The notes beneath the pieces were generated by a model. The model did not search any database, had not been told where the DNA came from, and saw only the letters and a program-made list of their open reading frames with translations. A stretch of DNA of 34,906 nt. Origin: Chara braunii (lineage: Eukaryota; Streptophyta; Charophyceae; Charales; Characeae). The stretch is taken from positions 299,115 through 334,020 of the forward strand of contig BFEA01000965.1 of NCBI GenBank assembly GCA_003427395.1. Direction: 5' to 3'. Of the stretch, positions 7,996 to 18,222 are shown one piece after another; the stretch's first letter is position 1, and each line of letters begins with the position of its first letter. Made by a program: the position numbers and the translations under genes.

Positions 7996-9578
7996 GGGCC
8001 TGGTTAGACCCTCCTTGGAAAATCCTCAGGAATTAGGATAAAAGTCCTTGGAATTTGTTTTGGCTTTTGGCATAGTCATTACACCAGGTCCAAGGAAAAC
8101 CCTTAGAGGTCTCCGGCGGCCAATTTCATACGCATACACGAGGACGAGGGGGTGGAATGTCTGCGTGACCTCGGGTGTGGTCCAGTGGCGGCGCCGGGGA
8201 GGCCTGCCGGGCTGAAGGGAAAAAAAGGGCACCAACATCCCGGTTCGAATTTCGAATTTTGAACCCTCCGTTGTGACGCATCCGCGTCCTGGCAGCTGGA
8301 CTGGAGACTTCATCCAAACGTTTGTGCAGAGGAGTGATTGTGGCCATGCTTGGAACATTAGGCGACGTAGCATGTATGCGTAGCGGTTCTCTACTGCGTC
8401 TTCGCCTCCGTGTTCCGCATCCTCTTCAGGCTGTCACAGTTGAGCGCGAACGTAATGCTTTCATGAAACGTGGAGAGTGCGAGCGTGGTCCCCATCGACG
8501 TGCAGAAGGTGCATCGAGGGTACCGGCAGGCGAACAAGTGGTGGGCGCTTGCGCAGTGCAAGTCCTGACGATGCTCGCATTTGTGTCAGCCATCACCATG
8601 CGTTATCGCATTGAGAGAACAGCTGCTCGCCTGAGGATGAGATTGTCCATTCGCAGGCAGAGGCAGCTGATGCAACGAGTGGTAGATGCACCCAATTGTG
8701 TGTCGTTATCGGAATCCATTGTGCAATTTTGTTGAGCCATGGCATCGGGTGTGATCATGCGGGGGACGCCAAGATGGTGGATGAGGAGAAGGACGGGAGG
8801 GACACGTGAGGAACTCCGGCAGGTTGACGACGTGGCTGAGGGCTACTACAAGGAGAAGTTGCGGAGTGGAGTAGTGAATGGCACAAGCCGGGTGTCTGCT
8901 GGAGATTTTTCACCTGTCCATCGTCGTCGTCGTTTTTGTGTGCTACTAGGACCGTGCACAACGACGCACACGTGGAACAACGCGACAAGGAGCACGAGAA
9001 GAGTGGCCAGCAGCAGGAGCTGGAACCGTCGGAGGACGTCTGCCATGAATCGCAACGTGCAAGGCGTGTAGCAAACAAAGCTTGCATCAATGTGCCCGAC
9101 AATAGTCGGCAATGCTTCAACATCGCTTGTAGAAAAATAAAAAATTCGACCGTGGGACACCATGGCCGGCGACGAGCGCACGGAAAACCCCGCTTCGTGA
9201 AGCGCCTTGCAGTTGAAGAACCACCCTCACGCATTTCCACGCTAACGGTAACAGTGGAAGGTCGTTGGGGGGCCGTCAGGTACTCCAGGCTGGCGATGTT
9301 CGTCCACTAGACCACGAACAACCTGTGCACCAACATCGACTCCAAATTCTCATGTCGGCGCTCGCTCCAGAACACTCCGTCAATCGTGGCTCTTTTAACC
9401 CAAGGGACCTCGCGAGGACCCGTGTATCCAAGGATGTTTTGGCTAGGGATTCCGAGGAACCCAAGGAAATGTCTCGGGAGGGTTTTCACATTCATTAAAG
9501 GAATTTGGTGAATTAGGACGCGGTGTAACGACACCGATTTTCAAAAAACGGATTTTCAAGGAGGGTCTAACGAGGCCC
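7996..9578 (+). mobile_element. DNA transposon with 30-bp terminal inverted repeats, PIF/Harbinger-like
   Basis: The left end 7996-8025 (GGGCCTGGTTAGACCCTCCT..) matches the reverse complement of the right end 9550-9578 at about 28 of 30 positions. It is flanked by the trinucleotide TAT on both sides (7993-7995 and 9579-9581), a 3-bp target duplication. A GGGCCT-type terminus with a 3-bp duplication fits the PIF/Harbinger superfamily, although its usual duplication is TWA. At 1583 bp the element is too short for the usual two-gene version, so it is probably deletion-derived. Its interior carries one long frame (8322-9071) with a possible transposase N-terminus. Confidence 0.75.
8322..9071 (+). 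pseudogene. Harbinger-like transposase N-terminal remnant
   Basis: A single frame runs for about 250 codons with one in-frame TGA at 8733. Just after the stop, the frame reads G-T-P-R-W-W-M-R-R-R-T-G-G, then EELRQVDDVAEGYYKEKLR (about 8763-8860). A basic block with paired tryptophans followed by an acidic segment and Y-Y-K-E-K-L-R is, from memory, typical of the region ahead of the DDE domain in plant and algal Harbinger transposases. The arginine-rich stretch before it (about 8580-8690) fits the same region. No DDE catalytic segment is visible downstream, so the gene is truncated. The inverted-repeat ends and target duplication support the assignment. The family call rests on motif memory, so it is moderate at best. 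Confidence 0.45.
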
Positions 9579-9677
9579 TATATATAAGTAATAAAGTAAG
9601 GCCAATCATAAAAAGGGGCTGATAACGAGACCCTATATATAAGTAATAAAGTAAGGCCAATCATAAAAAGGGGCTGA
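9568..9677. repeat. 55-bp tandem duplication spanning the transposon's right boundary
   Basis: Two adjacent copies (9568-9622 and 9623-9677) begin TAACGAG.CCCTATATATAAG and end AAAAAGGGGCTGA. The unit contains the last 11 bp of the transposon's right inverted repeat plus 44 bp of flank. The duplication therefore arose after insertion, or by aberrant transposition at that end. Confidence 0.85.
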
Positions 9678-9847
9678 TAAGAAATTGCCATGGCCTTAGC
9701 CACGCACATAGGGTGGGGGGATGACTTTCTCTATCTAGAAAGTCAGCCTACTCTGCGACCAAAACCATCCAGTAGTCTTGGTCCAGGAAAAACAGTCCTT
9801 AGCAAACTTGGAGCCCAGACAGCATTAAGACTGCTCGCATAGATTTT

Positions 9848-9924
9848 ATAAGAAGAGGCTCAGTATTGAAGGAAGGAGCAATGAGCTCAATCTCCTTCCT
9901 TGAATATTGGGCCCCTTCTTAGAA
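9848..9924. repeat. Hairpin with about 30-bp arms
   Basis: TAAGAAG.GGC..A.TATT.AAGGAAGGAG pairs with CTCCTTCCTT.AATATTG.GCC.CTTCTTA around CAATGAGCTCAAT. It lies at the left of the inverted LINE segment. A smaller stem TGACTTTCT..AGAAAGTCA occurs just upstream at about 9722-9745. Confidence 0.75.
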
Positions 9925-10023
9925 TAGAGTACCATGTCAACGATAAGCTTTCAATCAATTCCCCCAAAGCCTCCTCTGTACGATGGCAATACCATAGCCA
10001 TTGCCTCATCCTATCTGCGCTTT

Positions 10024-10588
10024 TCAACTCCCCAACATTTTTGTCTCATATAGGTCTCCCATCCGTAGTGTCCCCATGGTTGACCCACCCTCTCCATGGG
10101 GAGTCAGAACTGCATCTAACCTGGCTGTTCGCGATCCATTCGTTCCTGAACAGTGGTTGTCTGAAGACCTCCTCCCACCGGTCGGGAGTTGGTATGTTCG
10201 GGATTGGGAGTTTCCTCCATGTATTAAGTAAGCGCACCCAAAATTCCTTTGCTGCCCCGACATCCCTGCATATCCTCGGAATTTTCCAATACCTGTCCTC
10301 GATCCAAGTTATTGCCTTATAGGCTTCAGTTGGGATGGTGTACATGGTGGGTGGCGATGAGGCGCTGGTCGAAGGATACGCTTTGGGAAGGGAGGACGCC
10401 CTGATAGGAAGTGGGAAACCTTTCTTCTGGTTCCACGGAGATGAGGTTTTCCACATTAGAGTCATGCACATCGAGGGGAGCAGAGGGTCTTCCGACCGAT
10501 GGTGCCGGTAGCATACCTGCCCATCGATCCCAAGGAACGGCAGCGGGACCCTAGAGCGGGGGGGGAAGGAGGCAAGGACTGCAGACAT
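10024..10588 (-). pseudogene. LINE ORF2 segment (between reverse transcriptase and zinc-binding region), inverted
   Basis: The minus-strand frame from 10588 down to about 10046 contains a W-rich stretch: EFWVRLLNTWRKL, then DRWEEVFRQPLFRNEWI, then G-W-V-N-H-G. After one frameshift near 10080 it continues M-G-D-L-Y-E. A pattern of tryptophans with Q-P-L-F..W and a W-(A/V)-x-x-G..-G-D-L-x-x block is, from established knowledge, characteristic of the LINE ORF2 region between the reverse transcriptase domain and the C-terminal zf-RVT domain. No RT catalytic FADD/YADD box is visible, so only this downstream part is present. The next LINE domain lies immediately to the right but on the opposite strand (10587-11242), implying an internal inversion. 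Proline-rich residues near 10400-10500 are not assigned. Confidence 0.55.
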
Positions 10589-11242
10589 GCAGGTGAAAAC
10601 GGCTTACCACATGCTGAGACCCAAAAGGGAATTGCGGGACACGATCCGGGACAGGTGGCAGCGCCACCTCAACATAGACATGGGTCTCCTACATCCTATC
10701 AAATGGTTTCACGAAACCAAACTGCGGCCGGCCAAAATCTCGTCATTGTACTGGCAGGTGGCCCACCGATGCCTTCTGACCAACGACTACCTGATCGACC
10801 ACACCAGGCCGGAGCAGCAGGGGCGGGCACTGCCTTGGTGCACGAGATGCTTGTAGAGCTACCCGTCGCGAAAAAAGATTGAGATAATTGAGCATTTTTT
10901 TTGTCGTGCCCCTTGTCAGTGCTTTTTGTGGCAGTGGTGGGATAGGATATGGCGGCGGACGATTCCTGGTGCGGGCTGGCCATGGGACGGGAGGGCATTC
11001 TGTGGGTGATACGATGGAGACAATGCATCTTGGAAATAGAGGGGGCACAAGTGAAGGAGGAGAAAGTAACAGAGGTGGTCAGACAATTGGTACAAGCAGA
11101 AATCACCAACGAGTGCCAGACAGTCAGACAGCAAATGAGCTTCGTGCATACGAGGCGAGATATTGCCAAAGTCATTAGACGTTTCTGTGAAGAATGGTTG
11201 AGGAGAAGAAGGGGGGCCTGGATGACAGAGGTATCTTGGTGA
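10560..11242 (+). pseudogene. LINE ORF2 C-terminus with zinc-binding reverse transcriptase (zf-RVT) domain
   Basis: From about 10560 the frame reads M-Q-V-K-T-A-Y-H-M-L, W-F-H-E-T-K-L-R-P-A-K-I, then SLYWQVAHRCLLTNDYL. Next comes P-W-C-T-R-C, an in-frame TAG at 10854, then IIEHFFCRAPC and F-L-W-Q-W-W-D-R-I-W. The Cys-x2-Cys..Glu-His-x-Phe-x-Cys arrangement and the flanking tryptophans are the signature of the zf-RVT domain that ends many plant-type LINE ORF2 proteins. After a frameshift near 10990 the tail frame (EGILWVIRWRQC..) runs to a TGA at 11240-11242, the likely original end of the protein. Two lesions in about 220 codons mark it as dead but not ancient. Downstream sequence to about 11707 is probably the 3' untranslated region and a short A tail. 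Confidence 0.8.
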
Positions 11243-11707
11243 AAGGATGACCTCCAAGGAGAGGGGGAGGGGGCGGGGGGAAAGATACCCAAAGATTATA
11301 AGTTTTCCTTTCAGAATTGGGTTGTGATAGACCCTGGCATCCCCCTGAGGCCGGCGCCGGACTTCTCGGACACTTCCCCCCCCCACCCGTTATCGCTTGT
11401 GGATGTGCCCTCCTGCGGTTGAAAATCCTTGGACGGAGAGGCATGTAATGCGTTCAGTGGAAGCAATTGTGGTTGTCGGGGTGAGACCCTTTTTTTAAAG
11501 AAAGTTTTCGGTTTTAACTATGGATAAGAATTTTAGTTTCGACATCTTCGGCGGAGAAAAAGAGAGAAAGGAAAGACATATGGGTTTTGGCCTCCGATAG
11601 CTACGCTGGAAGAGGGGGACAGGTAGGGGTGGCCCTAGCGGGCCCTTTGGACTCGGTTTCCAGCATCTGTTTTTTCTCTTTCCCCTCATTTTATCTCATT
11701 AAAAAAA
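11243..11707 (+). mobile_element. Probable LINE 3' untranslated region
   Basis: No frame continues after the ORF2 stop. The stretch contains G- and C-rich runs, a T7 run and ends CTCATTAAAAAAATG at about 11695-11709. This could be a short poly(A) end of the LINE insertion. No clear target-site duplication was seen. Confidence 0.4.
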
Positions 11708-12159
11708 TGCTACTATGGTTGCATTGAAAAAAAATGTAATGGGACGCTCGACCCGGTTTCCAGCACGTGATACTCCCCACCAATAGATGGAGTCTCCCTC
11801 AGGGTGCTAGCAATGTGTGCTCGTATCAGCAGTGCTAGCACCTAAAAGGGATGTGAATGGTTTGGTGCCCATTTGAACGTGGGACCACAGTTAAGGCACA
11901 TATAAAAACTTGAAGCACAATTGCTGCCTCTGTTGCGGGGGGGGGGCTACAGGGCAAGAGTTCACCATCCGGATTGATGAGTTTGCCCAACAAAAACGTT
12001 TTGTCAGAGCCCCTGCCTACTGGTATGAGCAGCTGGATGTTTCTTTATGACTGTCATCAAGAAGAATTGCACATTATCTGGAACAACACACCTACATATT
12101 GTGAGCCCTAAACAACGATTACCAAAACATCCCATTACTCCTTTCAAATTCTTGCACGT
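11708..12159. other. Spacer with a possible coding trace
   Basis: At about 11957-12045 one plus frame reads F-T-I-R-I-D-E-F-A-Q-Q-K-R-F-V, then R-A-P-A-Y-W-Y-E-Q-L before a stop. It looks protein-like but I do not recognise the family. It is preceded by ACATATAAAAAC (about 11899). Nothing else is supported. Confidence 0.25.
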
Positions 12160-12796
12160 TGTCGGGGTAAATACCCTGACAAGGGTATTTGCCGGGGTTT
12201 TAAAACGTTGGACGTTGTCCGACTCTTTCGTTGAGTTGAAGGGTTTGATGAGACTCACGTTTGCCAAAAGTTTATTCAGACCTGACCTATGACTGAGAGA
12301 CTGAAAGTTTTCGAGCTTTAGTTCGGACACTTGTGGCGTTCGAGAGTAACGACAGTAACAGGCAGTGGTTCGTTTTTGTCAAAGCCGCGAAAAAATGCAA
12401 ACGTAGGAACGCTAAAGCTAGACCTATTCGACCTAAAATAATGTAGCAGTCGTGCGATTCAGGGCTTTAAGTAGACTAAAAAGAGGGATACGCTGGGTAT
12501 GGGGCCGCGGTGCGGAAGGAATTTAAGTTTTTTCTCTATTTTCTGGACCCGCATGGTTTGATTTCGAGTCGGGGGGCCGAAAGGCCGGTGCCGAGGCCTA
12601 CCCGGTGACCAATCAAGTTATGGTCACGCGGCTAACCGACGGGGCAGGGCCAGCAAGCGGGGTCTGTTAGGCCTCAAGCAGGTGAGGCCTGTAGGGCCAC
12701 AGGTAGGCAGAGTCTGCAAAGCCACAGACAGGCAATGCCTGCAAGGCCACCGGCAGGGGGGATAACAACTGGGCAAGCTCTTCTTATAGAAGAGTT

Positions 12797-12900
12797 GCTC
12801 CTATCACTATCATGATAGGAGCTAGCCCAGTAGGTTACAGTGCCAGACACTCACCCAATGGATACCGGGATCGAACTGCACTTCCCAGCGGGCTAGCTCC
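12797..12900 (+). ncRNA. tRNA-like (SINE-type) module 1, with adjacent hairpin
   Basis: 12818-12900 begins GGAGCTAGCCC and ends GGGCTAGCTCC, a perfect 11-bp terminal stem in an 83-nt unit. Inside are an A-box-like TAGCCCAGTAGG (12823-12834) and a B-box-like GGGATCGAACT (12867-12877), at spacing typical of pol III internal promoters. A hairpin GCTCCTATCA..TGATAGGAGC (12797-12822) overlaps its start. The unit is followed by about 135 bp of body and a poly(A) run (13037-13090), as in a tRNA-derived SINE. The T-arm is not canonical, so it is not a functional tRNA. Confidence 0.7.
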
Positions 12901-13031
12901 TTTTGGAGCTGCCCACTCTAGACGCTGTCGGCGCGGTCGATTCGGTCCGTTCGATCGCAAGGATCTCGCAGCCAGAATTGGCCGCGTGAAGGTCAGCATG
13001 GCCCCTGCCCAAGGATGCCACGCATAAATCG

Positions 13032-13096
<65 letters not shown>

Positions 13097-14111
13097 TAAA
13101 CTAAAGTTAACTATGGAAGCGCCATCTGGCGTCTTCAGAAGTGACTGGGGCGTTTCAGCCCCAGTGCACTTGACAGCGCTCGTGAAAATGGGCAACTGTT
13201 TTGACATCAAGGTAAGTTTATTTTTTTTTCTTGTTGTTTTCTTTCTTCTTTTAGATTTTTTTTAGGATTTTCTTCTTTCAGTTTTATTTTAGATTTTCTT
13301 TAGTTTTATTTCTTCTTTTTTTTAGATTCTTTAAATCTTGTTTTTTTTTTGTCTTATTCGTTCGTGATCTCACTAAAGCACCCGTTCGTTTTGATAAACG
13401 GGCTACTACAGTCAAAATGAGTGAGCAAAATTGAATGAATGTACTGCTGAAACAAAGAACTATTCCTATAACAACTACTACTACTACCACAACTACTGCT
13501 ACGAGGGAGTCACAACGGCAAACACGTGAGTCTCCAACCTTGCGACCTTCCCCCCCCTGTTCGTTCTAGCATTACCCTGCGCCCGTTCGCTTTGAAAATG
13601 GGCAGTAGGTTCATGGTGCGCCCGAACCTGGCAGCATTGGCGCCTAGGTACAGGTGCCGCCAAGGTACGGGTGCATGTAAGGGGTAAAGAGGACTTAGCC
13701 ACTCTTGAGCCTGCCTCTAGTTCGACTCTGCGAAATGACTAAGGGAGGCAACTCATTTTGAAAAATGAGTTGCCCCTTCCAGAGAAATGAGGGGGGGGGA
13801 TGGAAGAAAAGTAACGGCCACTTACATGGCCGCGGGCGTGGAATAGATGCAGGGAGTAAAAAAATCTATGAGGTGATGAGACTGCACCTGTTCGTTTTTT
13901 TAACAAGCTGCAGTCTGGCTGGGTACAACCATTTCCTGAAGCATATGGCCTGCGGGGAAGGCCGGATACTTCCGGGAATGGATGGCCTTGGTTCCCTTAG
14001 GGAAAAACCAAGGCACAAAGCTCCTGGCCGTTGGTTTAGATCAAGGGTCAAGAGCACTGACAAATTTTGTCTGGCTGTGGGCAAAGCTGCTGCCCACAAC
14101 CTTCAGCTGGC

Positions 14112-14118
14112 TATAAAA
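14112..14118 (+). promoter_or_regulatory. TATA box at the edge of repeat copy 1
   Basis: TATAAAA in GGCTATAAAAGTCAGCACTC is conserved at 23062-23068 in copy 2. In both copies homology ends about 16-20 bases downstream, near where a transcript would start. AATAAA at 15626-15631 could end a transcript of about 1.5 kb from here. Whether it is transcribed is inference. Confidence 0.5.
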
Positions 14119-14134
14119 GTCAGCACTCCACCCA

Positions 14135-15660
14135 GCAGCCTCACACTTGTGGCAGTGCTGCTGGGACATTCACTTGGGTGATTGTTGGCTGGTTGTTGCA
14201 TGCTGCTGGTGGAGTGGAGGTCTGCAGAGAGTTGGAAGAGGAGAAGGGAGGCAGCCATAGCCGATATTGAGGGCATTGTGCCTCAATGTTAGGCTGGTGC
14301 TGCGCCTGTGGGATTACCCCTGGGACCACTCCGTGCAACGAAGGCTCTGTCCTAGGCTGGTTGAGGCGATGCGGCAGGTTGAACTTCCCTTTGAGTAGGG
14401 TTATGCTGCCGAAGTGCAGATGCATCGGCGCTGCGTTTTTTATGTGATTGTGGGGAAGTGTTGCCCGTTCGGCGGCATGACGACGATGGTATTTCCAATG
14501 GGGTTACGTTGCTGAAATTTTGATTCGGCAACAATTTTTTTTAAGGAGAAGTACTGTCCGTTTGCAGGCCCGATAACGGTGGCAGTGCTGCCGGAATTTC
14601 GCAGCATAGTGGAGCCGTTTTTTTTTGTGTGTGTGATTAGGCGGTAATGCCGCATGGCGGTGTGGTACCGGTTTTGACAGCACGGCGAGCGGTAATTCCG
14701 CCGTTATTTTTTTATGGTGCGCGATGGTTATGGTGAATTCCAAAGTGGCTTGGAGGTTGGGTTGACGCTGATGCACGATTGGGTCTGTGCGGCAGTGGTG
14801 CGTGGACCGATGGTATGTGGAGAGCACGGAGTGGATGCACGAGGTGGAGTAGTCATTGGGCACGAGGCACCTGCAGTTTTGAGTCGGGGCCACCTTTATT
14901 TATTTTTTTTGCGCGCAGTGTGAGCGGTTTCGAGTTCTGGACCATCTAGTATTGTGGGCAATGGTATGAGACTGATTTTGTGATCAGGATGAGCATATTG
15001 GACTGGCTATTGTGAGCGGACGTGGTGAGAGGCAGCATGGACTTGCGGTTGTAAGTGGTTGGGAGTATCCTTGGTGGTTAAGGTGCAGTTGGGACTACAT
15101 TGGGACTGTTTGAGGCATTGGGACCATGTGAAAACTCATCCGTGGGAACACCCTCCAGGAGGGCTATCTCGCTTGAGTGTTTTTGTGTGGTCCAACCTCT
15201 GTTTTTTTGAACACTTGAGAGAGGACGTGGACCGTGATTCAGGAGGAAAGCCACAACCCATAGAGTTGCGAGCTACACAGTTTCATGTGAGCCACGCATA
15301 TTTTCATATTCAGTGGCGATCATTTTCTTTTGATTGAAATATTATTCGATTTTCTTGAGTGAGTCGATTCAAATTTCACTCAGGGTCAGTTGAATGAGTC
15401 AGATTCCTTGCACACCTGTGTGAACCCACACTTTGCTTGACCCTGTTGTTTTGAATGTTCAAAAGAAAAGGTAGAGGAAAGTTGTGCGAGTCATGCATGT
15501 GAATGAAAATGTCTGACTTGAGTATGAGAATGTCCTGGTTTTTTCTTGAACTTGTTGTCTTTGCGTGTTGCGCAGGTAGGTAGAAGAATGTTTGCAAAGG
15601 AAATTGATTATGCCCATTTGAGATGAATAAAAGGATTGTCTCTTTCTATCTTTCGTCCGT
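14135..15660 (+). other. Unique G/T-rich region downstream of the TATA box, ending with AATAAA
   Basis: No coding frame is recognised. The longest plus frames are 69-92 codons (14714-14923 and 15059-15337) without domains. Around 14390-14710 there are repeated GCGG.A.TGCCG-type blocks (GCGGTAATGCCGC, GCGGTAATTCCGC). AATAAA at 15626 is followed by AGGATTGTCTCTTT, similar to the insert end at 2811-2875. It may be a non-coding element body or its transcript. Confidence 0.35.
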
Positions 15661-17351
15661 CTGTTTGTTAAAAGGACTTGTTGTTCTAAAAAAGATTAAT
15701 TTTGTGCGCGCCATAAAATGAATTCAATTCAAATAAAAAAAAGATAAGGTCAAACGAACTTGGACTTCTCCCGAGGAATGATCCTTTCTATCCAGAATGA
15801 CCTTGTCTATCTTTACCTCCAAATAATTCTCATTCTCTATCTCCTTCTGTTTCTTTTCGTCCAAGTTACTTTGAACTTATGAGAACTGAGAATATATGAA
15901 AGTTACTTGTAGTGGACGCATTCTCTTTCTCTGGGAAGCATCTGGGGTGGGGGTTCGTTGCTTTAAGAGCCAACCGTGTTATCGCCCCAGAGTAGACCAT
16001 TCTGCGGGTACATGCTGATTCGGTGGAGACGGTTCGACTTCTGAGATCCGCGTTTTATGCTCTGGCGAGGAGAAGGAGCACCCCTGACCACTTCCTAGAG
16101 GGAGAGGCATGCAATACTTCGAGCAATGCACTTGATCAATAATTATCCGCAAAGTAGACTTTCATCTAAAAAGATTGAGAATGTATGGAGACGGGTGTGT
16201 GCGTTCCTAATTTTAAGTTGGCAATAGGGTGGAATGAACGACTTTGGCAACGCGTCTCTTCAAGTCAAAACTAAGGCGGTTGATTACCTTGTCGGCTGCA
16301 CCAATGTTATTGTCGATAATCAACTCCTTGTTGGCGGTTGTATGATTATTTTGTGGCGTTCGACCCGGGGTGGTCGGATTGTATTTCGATCTTGTATTAT
16401 TGGATGTACCATATGATGATTTCAATTCTTTCAGTTATCATTTCAGGTTGTATATATGTTCCTGTTGACCAAGGTTGATTATTTTTACGTAATTATATGT
16501 GTGGATGTTTTAACTATCTTTTGACTATATGTCTAAAGGGACGAGGATTAATGTTGGGTTTCACGCTTGGTTGAAACCGTCCTAGTCGACCGACGATTGC
16601 TTCGTACTTAGGAGATCAGCGCCCTAAGGGGCGGGCGACGCTCGGGCCCACTTGGTGTTAACCAAGCGTATCTATACTACAGCAAATGCCCTTGGCTGAC
16701 CTACCTCTGCAATTGCATCTAAAAAGTTTTGCACGTGGATCAATAGCTCGGTAAGGATACGCCCCTAAGGGTGGTGACAGCCCCTTAGGGAGGAAAAACT
16801 TATTCCCTGTCGGAACCTATCCTGTCATAGGAGACCGCAAAAAGTACAGCTGGCGCACCCGACTAGAGCCGCGATGGAATGACGTGACCTCGACCGTCTC
16901 GGTGGTCCGCGATATTATTATGCGTCGTTCCCAAGTTATCTCTTGTTTTGTTTCGTTTAACTCCTGCGTGACATGGTCGGGAGGGCTCCCTCACCTTGTA
17001 AAAAGGCGGGAGCTGATGTGGACGACAGGTGGTGCCGTTGCCGGAAATAACGGCAAACTACCGTTGTCCCTAGCGGAACGATACTCAAGTATTTTAGTAA
17101 ATTATTTTGATTTCAAACTGACATTTTTTTAAAATATGCATGACGACGATTCGTTATCAAACCTACCTTTAAAAGATAAATTTATCTTCAATTATTAACG
17201 CTACTTCCTTAGAGAACAAGTTAGAAATTGATTATCTTCCGCTTACCTCGACGGAACAGTAGAAAAAATTGACATTTGATATACCTTACAAGTCATTTCG
17301 ACTTTTTACCTTTATGCCTTACCGCTTTCAGGTTAATCTTCTCACAACAAG
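15661..17351. other. Unassigned sequence with a possible second LTR-like segment from about 16550
   Basis: At about 16516-16552 a purine-rich piece (AAAGGGACGAGGATTAA) precedes TGTTGGGTTTCACGC, a layout like a polypurine tract and LTR start. Short palindromes follow: CTTGGTT..AACCAAG at about 16570 and 16665, and CCCCTAAGGG..CCCCTTAGGG at about 16763-16797. No matching second copy was found by eye. Frames here (for example 16884-17132) are not recognised. Confidence 0.3.
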
Positions 17352-18140
17352 ATGGCGGAAGGTAGTAGGCTGAATGGTGGTCCTTGGGACAAAATAGAGA
17401 GGTTGATTGAAACACTCGGATAGAAGATCGAACGAGTGACAAATGTTCCAAAGATCGATGTTTTAATTTTTAACAGAGACAATATTGTAGAATTTTTCTC
17501 AACTTTCAAACAATTGGCTGCTACTCATGAGTGGAGTGAGAAGATAATGTTGAAGAAAGTAATGTCATGAGTGCATATAGACACGCATAATGATGTAGCA
17601 AAGTTGGTCTCTGAAGCCAAAACTTTGAACAATTTCGAGGGACTGATGATTGTTAAGTTTTATGAATCATCCGGAGCCCGAGATAAAAAAGGGAAGAGAA
17701 AGCAAACAGGTTTTAATAGTGATGACGGTAACGATAGCGATCAGTTAAAACATTATCATAAGCTTACTAAGGATGAAAGAGTTGCGCATAACTTGGTTCA
17801 AGAGGCTTAAGGAGCCAACCACCAGGACAGATGAGTTGAAAACATCAAACCATGTGAATCTCGAAAAAATGTTCCAACCACTTTGGATATCAACTCGTCA
17901 ACTTGTATGAAAGATGAACATTTAAGTAAGAAGGAAAGGAGAAGGTGAGCTTTAGATTACTATAAATATTTGAAATGTGTATATTATTATATAAAAGGTC
18001 ATGGTGTAAAATTTTGTAGACGCTTTAAATTGGATGCTGAAAAGGGTATTGTTCGTAGAAATGAGGAAGGAGTCTGGTTTGACTAGAGTAATTACTGGAT
18101 CATCCTGGTTGAAGGAATAAGAGGAGTATTAGAGATCTAA
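17352..18140 (+). pseudogene. Gag-like protein 1 with degenerate zinc knuckle (LTR retrotransposon)
   Basis: One continuous 262-codon frame starts ATG at 17352 in a CAAG-ATGG context. It is broken only by in-frame stops at 17421, 17568, 17808, 17832, 17946 and 18084, with no frameshift, and ends at TAA 18138. The part before 17700 aligns with the second frame at 18223-19018 through F..QLA, a K-I-x-L/M-K/Q stretch, Y/S-V and M-x-x-K-F, the pattern of a retrotransposon gag domain. Near the end, Y-L-K-C-V-Y-Y-Y-I-K-G-H-G-V-K-F-C gives (Y)-x2-Cys-x7-His-x4-Cys (17967-18017). This resembles a CCHC-type zinc knuckle that has lost its first Cys. Every stop can be explained by C-to-T change of CAG, CAA or CGA, which suggests decay of methylated cytosines. 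No protease or polymerase follows. Confidence 0.6.
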
Positions 18141-18222
18141 TATTTGAACGAATGTGGAGTAGGATTAAGGAATCAAATTAGACTGTATAGAGTTAGTCTG
18201 ATGTTCCACCCGATTTTCAATT

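Larger units (their letters stand above)
12160..14134 (+). mobile_element. LTR-like long repeat, copy 1
   Basis: The segment is homologous along its whole length to 21263-23084. It starts TGTCGGGGTAAATACCCT with a terminal palindrome. It contains a 25-bp minisatellite (about 12661-12757), a tRNA-like module (12818-12900), a body ending in poly(A) (13037-13090), T-rich tracts and a (CTA)n-like run near 13470. At 13634-13648 CA is followed by TTGGCGCCTAGG, which could be an LTR end plus primer-binding site, giving an LTR of about 1477 bp. Alternatively the U3-like region extends to the TATAAAA at 14112. The similarity stops at 14134, about 20 bases after that TATA box. Compared with copy 2 it has about 90 bp extra at 13752-13841. 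Confidence 0.75.

Noticed and set aside
8755-9240. 161-codon minus-strand open frame inside the DNA transposon
   Set aside because: It overlaps the plus-strand frame that carries the Harbinger-like motif and is Ser/Cys-rich without features; it is likely the antisense shadow.
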